DNA from: Microbacterium maritypicum
GTDB lineage: Bacteria > Actinomycetota > Actinomycetes > Actinomycetales > Microbacteriaceae
NCBI RefSeq assembly: GCF_008868125.1
Contig: NZ_WAAQ01000003.1
Coordinates: 186,001 to 250,000, forward strand
DNA: 64,000 bases
Reading direction: 5' to 3'
The stretch's first letter is position 1; each line of letters opens with the position of its first letter. Made by a program: the position numbers and the translations under genes. This document shows, piece after piece, positions 1-8,579 of the stretch. The notes beneath the pieces were generated by a model. It worked only from the letters and a program-made list of their open reading frames with translations. It ran no database searches and was not told where the DNA came from.

Positions 1-1086
1 AGGGACGCTCTGGACCTCGCATCCCTCGTGCTGACGACGACCTACTACTCGGCGACCGTCGTCGCCGTCGTGCTGTCGGTCGGCCTGGTGCGGCGGCTCG
101 TCGACCGGGATCGATTCGGTGGAGCGCTCCTGGTCGTCCTCGGTGCCACGGCCGCGATCGCCACGCTCTCGAACCCGCTCTACGCCGTCTGGGCTACGGT
201 TCCGATCACCCTGGTCCTCGCCCTGATGCTCCCTCGCGCGCCCCACCGCAGCCGCCCGACGATGATCCTCGTCGCTCTCATCACCGGCACCGCCCTCGGC
301 TTCCTGGGTCGCATTCCGCTTCGGGCATGGATCAGCAACACCGGAGCCGACTACATCCAGCCCGAGCAGTGGACGGAGTCGGTGGGGTATTACGGAGCCC
401 TCCTCACCACGCGCGCGGGGACGCCGGCCGGGGTGATCGGCATTCTGATCGTGATCGCGCTCATCGTGCTCGCGGTCGTGGGCACGGCACGGGCGGAAGA
501 CTTCGGGTCGCGGTTCGTCTCCACCGTCGCGTGGACCATGCCCGTCCTCGTGATCATCGGCGCGATCGTCCTGGGCACGCACGCCGCCCGCTACCTGCAG
601 CCCCTCGCGTTCGCCCCGGTGCTCGCCCTGGTGGCGGCGCCGCGTTCCTGGCGAGCGCCGTTCCGGGTGCAGTCCGTCGTCGCGGCCACCGTGTCCGCGC
701 TTCTCTTGATCGGCGGCGCGCTCAGCGTTCCCCGGCTGGTCGGCGCGAGCGCGAGCCCCGATCCCGATCTGACGTGCGTGACCGATTGGGTGAACGCCTC
801 GGGTCGCACCGGTGCCGGCCAGTTCTGGACGGTGCGCCTGCCCAAGCTGCATGTGGAGGATCCCGCCCGTCTCGTGCAGGTCGATCATGAGCTCAACGAC
901 TATGCATGGCTCGTGAACCGAGAGGACTTCGAGGCCCGCGAGGTGTCGTTCCTCGTGGAGGATGCGCAGACCGTCGAGTGGCGTCTTCCCACATCGGAGA
1001 TCCCCGACGAGGTGATCGACTGCGGTCGATATCGCATCATCGACTTCGGCGACGCCACTGTGCCGCTCGGCCCGCAGCACAGCTGA
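1..1086 (+). CDS. Polytopic membrane protein, 5' end outside the window
   Basis: The reading frame is open from base 1, so the gene probably begins upstream; the first in-window start (GTG at 28) gives 352 residues. Several hydrophobic segments fill residues 1-240. They are followed by a soluble C-terminal part of about 110 residues with Cys, Trp and charged residues, probably extracytoplasmic. The arrangement resembles actinobacterial polytopic glycosyltransferase-like or wall-associated proteins, but I see no diagnostic motif and assign no function. It converges on the lacI-type gene 21 bp downstream. Confidence 0.7.
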   Translation, partial: RDALDLASLVLTTTYYSATVVAVVLSVGLVRRLVDRDRFGGALLVVLGATAAIATLSNPLYAVWATVPITLVLALMLPRAPHRSRPTMILVALITGTALGFLGRIPLRAWISNTGADYIQPEQWTESVGYYGALLTTRAGTPAGVIGILIVIALIVLAVVGTARAEDFGSRFVSTVAWTMPVLVIIGAIVLGTHAARYLQPLAFAPVLALVAAPRSWRAPFRVQSVVAATVSALLLIGGALSVPRLVGASASPDPDLTCVTDWVNASGRTGAGQFWTVRLPKLHVEDPARLVQVDHELNDYAWLVNREDFEAREVSFLVEDAQTVEWRLPTSEIPDEVIDCGRYRIIDFGDATVPLGPQHS

Positions 1087-1107
1087 GGCGACGGTCGTCG
1101 CAGCCGC

Positions 1108-2169
1108 TCAGCGGGGAACGGGGCCGGTCGTCGTGCCGGCGCGGAACACACACGTGAGGTGCTGCGTCATCCCGGGCTCACCGCCGAGCATGCGGGCGAC
1201 CTGCTCCCCCGCCGCGCGGCCCTTCTCGACGGCCGGCTGCACGCTGGTGGTGAGGGTGAGACCGCCGAGTCCGTCGACCTCGATGCCGTCGAAACCGGCC
1301 ACGGAGAGATCTTCGGGCACGCGCAGCCCGAGTTCCTCCGCCGCGCGGATCACCCCCACGGCGAGCAGGTCGCTCTGTGCGAGCACGGCGGTCGGTCGAG
1401 TGGCGGGGTCCGTCAGGAGCATCCTGCCGACCAGCACCCCCTCGTCGATGAGGCTGCCGGATGCCGAGATCGCCGGGGCGTCGGGGAACACCTGGCGCAT
1501 CCCCTCGAGTCGATGCACGGTGACGTCGACGGTGGCGTTCGCGATCCGCTCCGGGCTCACCGCGGCCCGCTCCCGCTCGCTGTCGAGCGGGAGCGTGACC
1601 AGGGCGACATCGCGGTGGCCGAGATCGTGAACGTGTCGCGCGACGTCGGCGGAGGCGGCGACGTTGTCCAGGGTGATGCGCGGGATCTCCCCTCCGGCAT
1701 CGCCTTCGATCACGACGACAGGCAGACCACGACCGACGACCACTTCGAGCGAGGCCTTCGTCCGCCCGGAGCAGCCGATCAGCACGAAGGCATCGACGGG
1801 TGCGTGCGTGATCGCGGCACCCTCCTCCCCCGGCTCGTCCCGCATCAGAAGGATGCCCGCGCTGAGGTCGGCGAGCCCGTCGGTGAGCCCGTCCATCATG
1901 GCCGTGGTCACCGGGTCGAGGAATGCCGCGCGCAGATGCCCTTCGAGAACGACGGCGACGATGCCGCTGCGTCCGCGGCGCAGGGATGCCGCGCGAGGAT
2001 CCGGACCGGCGTAACCGAGGTCGGCAGCGGCGGCGAGCACACGCTCTCGTGTGGCAGCCGCCACGTTCGCCTTGCCGCTGAAGACGACCGAGGCGGTGGA
2101 TGTCGCCACGCCCGCCTCGCGTGCGACGTCGGCGATCGTGGGCCGACGCGGCGTCTCCTGACTGCTCAT
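1108..2169 (-). CDS. LacI family transcriptional regulator
   Basis: 353-residue one-component repressor. An N-terminal LacI helix-turn-helix lies at residues 11-31 (TIADVAREAGV...TAS) with the hinge helix at about 50-60, followed by a periplasmic-binding-protein-like effector domain to the end. LacI proteins bind palindromic operators with a central CG and release on binding a small ligand, usually a sugar. It is divergent from the MFS gene at 2230. A 14-bp perfect palindrome with central CG lies in the shared 60-bp intergenic region, so it probably represses that transporter and perhaps itself. The ATG start follows a TATCCT -10 element by 6 nt, suggesting a leaderless mRNA. The ligand is unknown. 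Confidence 0.93.
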   Translation of the reverse strand: MSSQETPRRPTIADVAREAGVATSTASVVFSGKANVAAATRERVLAAAADLGYAGPDPRAASLRRGRSGIVAVVLEGHLRAAFLDPVTTAMMDGLTDGLADLSAGILLMRDEPGEEGAAITHAPVDAFVLIGCSGRTKASLEVVVGRGLPVVVIEGDAGGEIPRITLDNVAASADVARHVHDLGHRDVALVTLPLDSERERAAVSPERIANATVDVTVHRLEGMRQVFPDAPAISASGSLIDEGVLVGRMLLTDPATRPTAVLAQSDLLAVGVIRAAEELGLRVPEDLSVAGFDGIEVDGLGGLTLTTSVQPAVEKGRAAGEQVARMLGGEPGMTQHLTCVFRAGTTTGPVPR

Positions 2170-2175
2170 ACTTCG

Positions 2176-2181
2176 AGGATA
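2176..2181 (-). promoter_or_regulatory. -10 element of the lacI-type gene (leaderless)
   Basis: On the minus strand TATCCT is followed by 6 nt and then the ATG at 2169. This spacing puts the transcription start at or next to the start codon. No Shine-Dalgarno sequence fits in the gap. Confidence 0.6.
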
Positions 2182-2202
2182 GCTCCCTTCGCTTCCCTCG
2201 GG

Positions 2203-2216
2203 TCGAATCGATTCGA
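2203..2216. promoter_or_regulatory. Probable LacI-type operator
   Basis: TCGAATCGATTCGA is a perfect 14-bp palindrome with the central CG typical of LacI-family operators. It directly abuts the MFS -10 element (TAGGCT, 2217-2222) and sits about 20 bp upstream of the regulator's -10. Bound repressor would cover the MFS promoter spacer. Confidence 0.75.
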
Positions 2217-2222
2217 TAGGCT
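2217..2222 (+). promoter_or_regulatory. -10 element of the MFS gene
   Basis: TAGGCT lies 7 nt before ATG 2230, immediately downstream of the palindromic operator. The spacing implies a leaderless or near-leaderless transcript. Confidence 0.6.
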
Positions 2223-2229
2223 GTCCGAC

Positions 2230-3468
2230 ATGGAAACAGCCCTCTCCCGTTCGCAGTTCGTGCGCTGGCGCGCCGCGATCTTCGCCATCTTCCTCGCGAG
2301 CGGCCTCTCGATCGCGACCTGGGCGTCACGCGTCCCCGGGATCAAAGAGGCGCTGGGTCTGGACAACGCGCAAGTCGGTCTCATCCTTCTCGGCATGGGC
2401 GTGTCGTCGATCGTCGGCATCTCGACGGGCCCGGCCGTGATGGCGCGCCTGGGTGCTCGACGCGGGATGCTGCTGACGATGCTGACGTTCGCGCTCGGCA
2501 TCGTGCTCGTCGGGCTGGGCGCCAACGTCTTCGGTTCGGTCCCCGTCGTCCTCATCGGCATGGTGCTCTTCGGCTTCGGCAACGGATCGGTCGACGTCAT
2601 GATGAACGTCGAGGCGACCGCGATCGAACAGCAGATGGGCCGGACGATCCTCCCGGTCTTCCATGCGTTCTTCAGCTTCGGCACGGTCATCGGCGCGGGG
2701 ATCGGAGCCCTCGCGGCACAGCTCACGATCGACGTCGCCACCCACGCCGCGATCATGGGCGCACTGATCGCCGTGATCGCCGTCGTCTGCTTCTTCCAGG
2801 TGCCCGTGCGCGAGGCCGCCCTCGACCCGGCGCCCCACGAGAAGCCGGCGTTCCGCGCACGCATGCACACCGCGCTCGAAGCCTGGCGCGAACCTCGCAC
2901 CTACCTGATCGGCGTGGTCATGCTCGGCATGTCGTTCGCCGAGGGCGGCGCCAACGACTGGATCGCCCTGGGCACAGAACAGGGTCACGGCTTCGCCGAG
3001 GGCACCGGCGCCGTCTCGCTCGCCGTGTTCTCGGTCGGCATGACCATCGTGCGCCTGTTCGGCGGACCCCTCGTCGACCGGTTCGGACGCGTCCTGGTGC
3101 TGCGCGTCCTCGCAGTGGCGGCGGCCTCGGGCATCCTGCTGTTCATCCTCGCTCCCACCTTCCCGCTCGTGCTCGTCGGGGCGGCGCTCTGGGGTATCGG
3201 CGCATCGCTCGGCTTCCCGCTGGGCATGTCCGCCGCGGCGGACGATCCCGCGAAGGCGGCCGCCCGGGTGAGCGCTGCGGCCACGATCGGCTACATCGCG
3301 TTCCTCGGCGGACCGCCCGTCCTCGGAATCATCAGCGAGCACATCGGCCTGCTGAACACCCTGTTCATCCTGGTCGCTCTGGTCGTGATGTCCGGACTGT
3401 TCTCAGGTGCAGCGCGTCCGCTGCGCGAAGACGAGAAGATCCCGGTCACGACGGCGTCACAGGACTGA
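2230..3468 (+). CDS. MFS transporter
   Basis: 412-residue major facilitator, about 12 hydrophobic segments, inner membrane. The ATG at 2230 is chosen because the protein there begins with a short polar stretch and TM1 (FAIFLASGLSIATWASRVPG). Although the frame is open much further upstream, that part is antisense to the LacI gene. The N-terminal pattern with SRVPGIKEALGL resembles YbjJ-type MFS proteins (inference from memory). The substrate is unknown. It is divergent from, and probably controlled by, the LacI regulator. It converges on the response regulator 3 bp downstream. Confidence 0.9.
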   Translation: METALSRSQFVRWRAAIFAIFLASGLSIATWASRVPGIKEALGLDNAQVGLILLGMGVSSIVGISTGPAVMARLGARRGMLLTMLTFALGIVLVGLGANVFGSVPVVLIGMVLFGFGNGSVDVMMNVEATAIEQQMGRTILPVFHAFFSFGTVIGAGIGALAAQLTIDVATHAAIMGALIAVIAVVCFFQVPVREAALDPAPHEKPAFRARMHTALEAWREPRTYLIGVVMLGMSFAEGGANDWIALGTEQGHGFAEGTGAVSLAVFSVGMTIVRLFGGPLVDRFGRVLVLRVLAVAAASGILLFILAPTFPLVLVGAALWGIGASLGFPLGMSAAADDPAKAAARVSAAATIGYIAFLGGPPVLGIISEHIGLLNTLFILVALVVMSGLFSGAARPLREDEKIPVTTASQD

Positions 3469-3471
3469 CGT

Positions 3472-4119
3472 TCAGCCCTCGCGACCCCGCACGAGGGCCG
3501 CGGCGTGCGAGCGGCTGCGCGCTCCGAGTTTGGTGAGCACGTTCGAGACATGCGTCTTGACCGTGGGCACCGAGATGCGCAGCCTCGCGGCGAGCTGGGC
3601 GTTGGACCACCCCTGCAGTATCCCGTCGAGCACCTCCTGCTCCCGCACCGTCAGGTCGGAGAAATCCCCCCGACGCGAGACGGGCACCGACGGCATCGCA
3701 CTCTGGGCGACCGCGGCGAGCGCGCGTCGGGTCACCCGCGGATCCAGCGCGCCCTCCCCCGCCGCGACCGCCCGCACGGCCTGTGCGAGAGCGGGAGCGT
3801 CGACCGTCTTCAGCAGGAAGCCCACCGCGCCGGCACGGATCGCTCCGAACACGAGGTCGTCCTCGTCGAAGCTCGTCAGGACCAGGACATCGCCCAGACC
3901 GCGCTCGACGATCTCCCTGGTCGCCGAGATCCCGTCTCGCCCCGGCATCCGCAGGTCCATGAGGACGACGTCGGGACGCAGCGCCGCGGCATTGCGCACA
4001 GCGACGTCGCCGTCGGCGGCCTCCCCGACCACGGTGATCCCCTGCGCCTCGAGCATGATGCGCAGCCCCGCCCTGATCGCGCCGTGATCATCCGCCAGCA
4101 GCACAGTCGGAGCCGTCAT
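3472..4119 (-). CDS. NarL/LuxR-type response regulator
   Basis: 215 residues. Receiver domain at about 5-120 with acidic pair D10/D11, phosphoacceptor D55 (VVLMDLRMPG) and Lys near 104 (FLLKTVD). A LuxR-type helix-turn-helix follows at about 150-210 (LTVREQEVLDGI...VKTHVSNVLTKLG). The start is set at ATG 4117-4119, giving a 4-nt ATGA overlap with the kinase stop. An in-frame extension of 13 residues upstream has no domain support. It is cotranscribed with the kinase and is its output regulator. Its targets are not visible here. Confidence 0.93.
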   Translation of the reverse strand: MTAPTVLLADDHGAIRAGLRIMLEAQGITVVGEAADGDVAVRNAAALRPDVVLMDLRMPGRDGISATREIVERGLGDVLVLTSFDEDDLVFGAIRAGAVGFLLKTVDAPALAQAVRAVAAGEGALDPRVTRRALAAVAQSAMPSVPVSRRGDFSDLTVREQEVLDGILQGWSNAQLAARLRISVPTVKTHVSNVLTKLGARSRSHAAALVRGREG

Positions 4120-5312
4120 GCCGTCGCCTCCCTCGGGATCCGGGCGTGGACCGACCATCCGCCGGCGACCGGACCCGCTGCGAAGACACCACCCAGTGCG
4201 CCGACGCGTTCCCGCAGCATCTGCAGCCCCCAGCCCTCGTCGCCGTGGGCGGCTGCACGGCTGGCGACGCCACCACGCGAGCGCACCTCCACCCGCACCT
4301 CGGCGCTGCTCCCACGGATCCCGACCTCGACGTCGGCACCGCTCGCATGGCGGACGCAGTTGTTCAGCGCCTCCCGCACGATGCGGATGACGGCTTGTTC
4401 GCGTGCCGCTCCGAGATCGTCGACGTCATCGACGACCAGGCGCACCACCAGCCCTCCACGTTCCGCCTCCTGCACGATTGCCGCGAGATCCGCCCACCGC
4501 GGCGTGGGGGCGAGGGTGCCGTCGCCTCGCCGAAGCACCGAGATCATGGATCGCAGCGCCCCATGGGCATCGAGCCCCGCATCACGCACGGCCTGCAGGG
4601 CTTCTCGGTCCGCCGTGCGGTCGGGCACGGTCGACAGTGCGGCCTCGGCCCGGATCGCCATCGCCATCACGTGACCTGCGACCACGTCGTGCAGCTCCCT
4701 CGCCATCGTCTCGCGCTCCCGCTGCACCGCCTCGGCGCGGTCACGCTCGGCGACGGCAGCCGCGGCCTCCGCACGCTGGCGGTGCAGCTCGGCGAGCTCG
4801 TGCGCCTGGGAGACGGCCACCGCCCACCAGTAGTCGGTACCGAAGATCGCACCGAACTGGACCCCGATGAGAAAGGCCACGGCGAGCGACACATCGGTGA
4901 AGAGCCAGGCGACGAGGAACAGCACGGCCGTCGACAGGGCCAGCGCGATGAGCAGCACCCGTCGCCCCTGCGGCCCCGCGAGGAAAGACGCCGTCCACAG
5001 CACGTCCAGGAGCACCACCAGGGTGCCGATGCCCCCGACGGTGAGCAGATCGACAACGAACAGGAGCGTGACGAGCACGAGAACCGTCACGGGCAGGCGC
5101 CTCTTGACGAGGGCGAGGGCGCAGGCGGGCAGGGCGAGCGCCAGCGACCACCACGGGGAGACGGCTTCCTGGAGGATCGAGAACGGACCCCAGATCCCGC
5201 GGAACCCGAACCAGGCCATGACGACCGACAGGAACGCCATCCCCAACGGGTCCGCCCACCAGCGGTGCCGACGGTACCAGGCGCCGAATCCGCCTTCGAC
5301 CTGCTCGTGCAT
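4116..5312 (-). CDS. Sensor histidine kinase (DesK/NarX-like, HisKA_3)
   Basis: 398 residues from ATG 5310-5312; a TTG 12 nt further upstream is a possible alternative. An N-terminal membrane domain of roughly 5-6 hydrophobic helices (residues 25-170) is followed by a coiled linker. The HisKA_3 dimerisation helix carries the phosphoacceptor H208 in RELHDVVAGHVMAMA. An HATPase_c domain follows (N box ALNNCVRHA, G box GDEGWGLQMLRERV). No extracytoplasmic loop is long enough to be a classical sensor, so membrane-state sensing is plausible (inference). The stop overlaps the response regulator start. Confidence 0.92.
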   Translation of the reverse strand: MHEQVEGGFGAWYRRHRWWADPLGMAFLSVVMAWFGFRGIWGPFSILQEAVSPWWSLALALPACALALVKRRLPVTVLVLVTLLFVVDLLTVGGIGTLVVLLDVLWTASFLAGPQGRRVLLIALALSTAVLFLVAWLFTDVSLAVAFLIGVQFGAIFGTDYWWAVAVSQAHELAELHRQRAEAAAAVAERDRAEAVQRERETMARELHDVVAGHVMAMAIRAEAALSTVPDRTADREALQAVRDAGLDAHGALRSMISVLRRGDGTLAPTPRWADLAAIVQEAERGGLVVRLVVDDVDDLGAAREQAVIRIVREALNNCVRHASGADVEVGIRGSSAEVRVEVRSRGGVASRAAAHGDEGWGLQMLRERVGALGGVFAAGPVAGGWSVHARIPREATA

Positions 5313-5427
5313 GCCCTCATGCAATCACGGTGCGCGCCACCGCGCATCCGACGAAGGGATGAGCAGGTCGGAGGGAACGGTACTTTCGCCCGATCCGCCG
5401 CGGCCCCGGCTCGGCGAGCGTGGAGAC

Positions 5428-6303
5428 ATGGAACTCTTCGGCGGACTGCCGCTCCCCTTCTCTCTCGCTCTCCTGGCGCTGATCGACGGGCTGAGCGTCG
5501 GCACACTCCTCATCCCCGTCTTCCTGCTCCTGCATCCGGGGCGGGTGCACGCCCGACGCATCCTGCTGTACCTGGTGACGATCGCCGCGTTCTACCTGCT
5601 CGTCGGCCTCCTGTTCCTCTGGGGGTTGGTGAACCTCGTCGACGTCGCGTCCGACTTCCTGGCCTCGCCCGCCGGACTGATCATCCGCCTCCTCGTGGGC
5701 GGAGCGCTCCTCATCACCGCCTTCGTGATGCCGACCGGTGACAAGAGTGCCGCAGCGGCCTCCCCGTCCGCCTCGCTGCCCGCCTCCGCGTCGGTCCTGC
5801 CGGGAACGGACCTGCCGACCGCACACGAGGCGAGCGGATCGTCGATCACGACCCCGCCTCCTGCGCCAGCCGCAGTGGCGGAGCCTCGGGCGCGCGCCGG
5901 TCGCATCACCCGGTGGCGGGAGCGACTGCTCGACCCCCGCACCCGCGGCACCGCGGTGATGGCCGTGGCTGTCGCGGCAGGGCTAGTCGAGGTCGCCACC
6001 ATGCTTCCCTACATCGTCGCGATGACGATGCTCGCGGATGCCGGAATCGACACCCCGCTGCGCGTGCTCTCGCTCGTCGGCTACTGCGCGCTGATGATCC
6101 TGCCCGCTGTCGTGCTGCTCGTCCTCCGCCTGGTCGCCGCCCCGCTGGTGCAAAGGCCGCTCGAACGATTCGCCGCCTGGATGGAGCGCACCGGCGCCGA
6201 GAACACCGCATGGATCATCGGCATCATCGGATTCCTCATCGCGCGCTCCGCCGCCACCGAGCTCGGGCTCTTCCAGGCGATCGGATCCTTCCTCGACCGA
6301 TGA
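5428..6303 (+). CDS. GAP-family membrane protein
   Basis: 291 residues with about six transmembrane helices in two bundles (residues 1-105 and 180-291), joined by a low-complexity Pro/Ala/Ser linker with basic end (residues 110-175). The pattern fits the GAP (Sap, sulfolipid-1-addressing protein) family, which in mycobacteria helps export surface lipids; the role here is unproven. The start is ATG 5428 with GGAG just upstream. The upstream extension of this frame runs antisense to the kinase and is rejected. It stands alone between the kinase and nucS. Confidence 0.7.
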   Translation: MELFGGLPLPFSLALLALIDGLSVGTLLIPVFLLLHPGRVHARRILLYLVTIAAFYLLVGLLFLWGLVNLVDVASDFLASPAGLIIRLLVGGALLITAFVMPTGDKSAAAASPSASLPASASVLPGTDLPTAHEASGSSITTPPPAPAAVAEPRARAGRITRWRERLLDPRTRGTAVMAVAVAAGLVEVATMLPYIVAMTMLADAGIDTPLRVLSLVGYCALMILPAVVLLVLRLVAAPLVQRPLERFAAWMERTGAENTAWIIGIIGFLIARSAATELGLFQAIGSFLDR

Positions 6304-6348
6304 CCGCCGCGCCCGCGGAGTGCGACCGCGGCGCACCCCCCGACGAAG

Positions 6349-6354
6349 TAGGCT
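6349..6354 (+). promoter_or_regulatory. -10 element of nucS (leaderless)
   Basis: TAGGCT, then 6 nt, then the GTG start at 6361. No ribosome binding site is present in between. Confidence 0.6.
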
Positions 6355-6360
6355 CGACGG

Positions 6361-7056
6361 GTGCGTCTCGTCATCGCCCGCTGCTCGGTCGACTACACCG
6401 GTCGGCTCAATGCCCATCTCCCGCTCGCCACGCGTCTGCTCGTGCACAAGGGAGACGGGAGTCTGCTCGTGCACTCCGACGGCGGCAGCTACAAGCCGCT
6501 CAACTGGATGAGCCCGCCGTGTTCGCTCTCGAGCGAAGAGCCGGGCGAGGAAGAGGCCAGCGCCGGCGTGGTCGAAGTCTGGCGCGTCACGCACAAGAAG
6601 ACCGGCGATGCGCTGCGTGTGCAGATCTACGAGATCATCCACGACACCTCGCACGAGTTGGGCATCGATCCCGGGCTCCAGAAAGACGGCGTGGAGGCCG
6701 ACCTGCAGCGACTTCTCGCCGAGCAGGTCGAGCGCATCTCCGAGGGCGCCACGCTCGTGCGCCGCGAATACCCGACGGCCATCGGCCCCGTCGACCTTCT
6801 GGTGCGCGATGCCGACGGCGCCGCGATCGCGGTCGAGATCAAGCGACGCGGCGACATCGACGGCGTGGAGCAGCTGACCCGCTATCTCGAACTTCTGGGT
6901 CGCGACCCGCACCTCTCCCCCGTGCAGGGTGTGTTCGCCGCGCAGGAGATCAAGCCGCAGGCACGCGTGCTCGCTGAGGACCGCGGAATCCGCTGCCTGG
7001 TGCTCGACTACGACGACATGAAGGGCATCGAGTCGGGCATCCCCCGCCTGTTCTGA
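6361..7056 (+). CDS. nucS: Mismatch-specific endonuclease NucS (EndoMS)
   Basis: 231 residues. NucS cuts both strands at certain mismatches and replaces MutS/MutL in actinobacteria, which lack the canonical system. The N-terminal dimerisation and DNA-binding half starts with [16 protein letters not shown]. The C-terminal RecB-like nuclease domain shows D145 (GPVDLLV), E159 and K161 (AVEIKRRGD) followed by the conserved YLE helix (176-178). The extreme C-terminus PRLF looks like the clamp-binding tail through which NucS is activated by the beta clamp; that clamp gene (dnaN) is also in this window. GTG start, probably leaderless. Confidence 0.95.
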   Translation: MRLVIARCSVDYTGRLNAHLPLATRLLVHKGDGSLLVHSDGGSYKPLNWMSPPCSLSSEEPGEEEASAGVVEVWRVTHKKTGDALRVQIYEIIHDTSHELGIDPGLQKDGVEADLQRLLAEQVERISEGATLVRREYPTAIGPVDLLVRDADGAAIAVEIKRRGDIDGVEQLTRYLELLGRDPHLSPVQGVFAAQEIKPQARVLAEDRGIRCLVLDYDDMKGIESGIPRLF

Positions 7057-7067
7057 GGCGTCGCCCG

Positions 7068-7427
7068 TCAGCGCGCGGCGATGAGCCGGGGTGTCGGGCC
7101 CTCAAGGCGCGCGATCGCGATCTTCACCTCGACGATCTCTTGCTCGATACGGTCGAACCGTGCATCGAGCTTCGCGTCCTGCGCTTCAAACCGCGCATCG
7201 AGCTTCGCGTCCTGCGTTTCGAACCGCGAATCGAGCTTCGCGTCCTGCGTTTCAAACCGCGAATCGAACTTCGCGTCCTGCGTTTCGAACCGCGCATTGA
7301 ACGTCGCCAGCACCTCCGCGAATCGCGCGTCCATCCGGTTGATCATCCAACCGAAACCGCTGATGATCGCCACCAGTAGCGTCACTGCTGTCGCCAGCAT
7401 CGTGATGACTTCCACCGACACGTACAT
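7068..7427 (-). CDS. Small membrane-anchored hendecad coiled-coil protein
   Basis: 119 residues from ATG 7425-7427, preceded by a GGGGG ribosome binding site; an upstream in-frame ATG would add 18 residues that look non-conserved. One transmembrane helix (about residues 5-30) is followed by a long coiled coil (33-110) built from 11-residue units of the form (D/N)(A/S)RFE(T/A)QDAKL. The repeat is almost perfect in DNA (33 bp). Similar architecture occurs in Bdr-like and phage-associated coiled-coil proteins, but I do not recognise the family. It converges on nucS 11 bp away. Function unknown; it may oligomerise at the membrane. Confidence 0.75.
   Translation of the reverse strand: MYVSVEVITMLATAVTLLVAIISGFGWMINRMDARFAEVLATFNARFETQDAKFDSRFETQDAKLDSRFETQDAKLDARFEAQDAKLDARFDRIEQEIVEVKIAIARLEGPTPRLIAAR
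7164..7295. repeat. Four 33-bp tandem repeats within the coiled-coil gene
   Basis: Units start at 7164, 7197, 7230 and 7263, each beginning ATCGA(G/A)CTTCGCGTCCTGCG, with a degenerate fifth unit just before 7164. They encode the 11-residue hendecad. The few differences between units are mostly third-position or swap A/S and T/A. The array is likely to vary in copy number between strains. Confidence 0.9.
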
Positions 7428-7560
7428 GCCCCCTATTCTCGCCCGCGAATCCACCGTTGTCACGACCTTATATGTGGACACTAGGCGTTCACATGAGGCG
7501 TGCAGAAGTGACTCAGTTGCACACCTGTGCAGGAAGAGCGGCCATCGCCGTCCCGGCCCA

Positions 7561-7566
7561 TAGGCT
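7561..7566 (+). promoter_or_regulatory. -10 element of the HAD gene (leaderless)
   Basis: TAGGCT, 6 nt (GGAGAG), then ATG 7573. The GGAG could still act as a weak ribosome binding site, so leaderless initiation is likely but not certain. Confidence 0.5.
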
Positions 7567-7572
7567 GGAGAG

Positions 7573-8238
7573 ATGCCTCACTCCCCCTACTCCTGCGTGC
7601 TGTGGGACGTCGACGGCACCATCGTCGACGCGTCCGTCGGCATCCTTCGCCGGCTGAATGTCGCGCTCACCCACTTCGGGCGTCCGGCACCGACACGCGA
7701 GGAACTGGTGCACTGGATCGGCCCGCCCATGTTCCAGTCCTTCCAGGACCAGGCGGGCATGACGCCGGAGCAGTCCGCCGAGGCGGTCGCCTTCTACCGC
7801 ACGCTCGGCAAGGCCGACGGCTACACGACCGACGCCGCGACCTACCCCGGCGTGGTGGACCTCATCAACGAACTGCACGCTACGGGAATGCCGCAGGCGA
7901 CAGCCAGCTCGAAGCCCGAGAACCAGGTCGACGCACTGGTCGACCACTTCGGACTCCGGCCCGCATTCCTGACGACCGTCGGGGCAACGCCCGACGAGTC
8001 GACCCTCGCCTCGAAGACCGACATCGTCGCCGAAGCTCTTCGTCGGCTGCGCGAGCACGGCGCCGACACCTCACGCCCCGTCCTCATCGGCGATCGGCAC
8101 CACGATGTCGAGGGTGGCAACGCCAACGACGTCCCGGTGATCTTCGTCGAGTGGGGCTTCAGCGACGCCCACGAGGGTGACGAAGCCGCGTTCCGGGTGG
8201 CCTCCGTGGCCGAACTCCGCTCTCTGCTGCTGACCTGA
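7573..8238 (+). CDS. HAD-superfamily hydrolase (phosphoglycolate-phosphatase-like)
   Basis: 221 residues. Motif I is WDVDGT with nucleophile D12 and acid D14. A helical cap lies at about 20-85, motif II is the Ser/Thr in TASSKPE, motif III is the Lys in ASKTDIV, and motif IV is IGDRHHDVEGG. This is the Gph/PpaX-like subfamily of cytosolic phosphatases. The true substrate cannot be read from sequence; phosphoglycolate or another small sugar phosphate is likely. It ends before a strong bidirectional terminator shared with the cold-shock gene. Confidence 0.88.
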   Translation: MPHSPYSCVLWDVDGTIVDASVGILRRLNVALTHFGRPAPTREELVHWIGPPMFQSFQDQAGMTPEQSAEAVAFYRTLGKADGYTTDAATYPGVVDLINELHATGMPQATASSKPENQVDALVDHFGLRPAFLTTVGATPDESTLASKTDIVAEALRRLREHGADTSRPVLIGDRHHDVEGGNANDVPVIFVEWGFSDAHEGDEAAFRVASVAELRSLLLT

Positions 8239-8305
8239 CCGGCGCGCTGGTGCGCGACCTGCAGACCACACGCCACGTGCAGGGAGCCGAATCGGACCCG
8301 GAAAG

Positions 8306-8361
8306 CACAGAACTCCCCGCCGGATGACGCATCGGGACGCGATCCGGTGGGGAGTTCTGTG
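8306..8361. terminator. Bidirectional terminator between the HAD and csp genes
   Basis: CACAGAACTCCCC pairs with GGGGAGTTCTGTG and continues inward through CCGGAT/ATCCGG, with one G-T wobble. This gives a 20-bp stem closing a 16-nt loop. It lies between two convergent genes and is probably used from both sides. Confidence 0.85.
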
Positions 8362-8372
8362 TCTCGCCCGTC

Positions 8373-8579
8373 TCAGACGGGGCGAATGTTCTCTGCCTGC
8401 AGGCCCTTCGGGCCCTGCGCCACATCGAACTCGACTCGCTGGTTCTCTTCGAGAGACCGGTAGCCGGATGACTGGATGGCGGAGTAGTGCGCGAAGACGT
8501 CAGCGCCTCCGTCGTCGGGGGAGATGAAGCCGAAGCCCTTCTCCGAGTTGAACCACTTAACCGTGCCCTGGGTGCTCAT
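8373..8579 (-). CDS. Cold-shock protein (CspA family)
   Basis: 68 residues, one cold-shock domain with RNP1 KGFGFISP (residues 14-21) and RNP2-like DVFAHY (27-32). It binds single-stranded RNA and DNA as an RNA chaperone in the cytoplasm. The start is ATG 8577-8579 ([11 protein letters not shown]). A longer in-frame reading to 8774 is rejected because the family begins here. The upstream region is long and highly structured, fitting the long structured 5' leaders common for csp mRNAs. Confidence 0.95.
   Translation of the reverse strand: MSTQGTVKWFNSEKGFGFISPDDGGADVFAHYSAIQSSGYRSLEENQRVEFDVAQGPKGLQAENIRPV

Noticed and set aside
1159..2229. Long plus-strand extension of the first MFS gene
   Set aside because: It is wholly antisense to the LacI gene; the transporter family begins at 2230.
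7164..7295. 33-bp repeats as a possible CRISPR array
   Set aside because: Units are contiguous with no spacers and encode the coiled coil; no cas genes.
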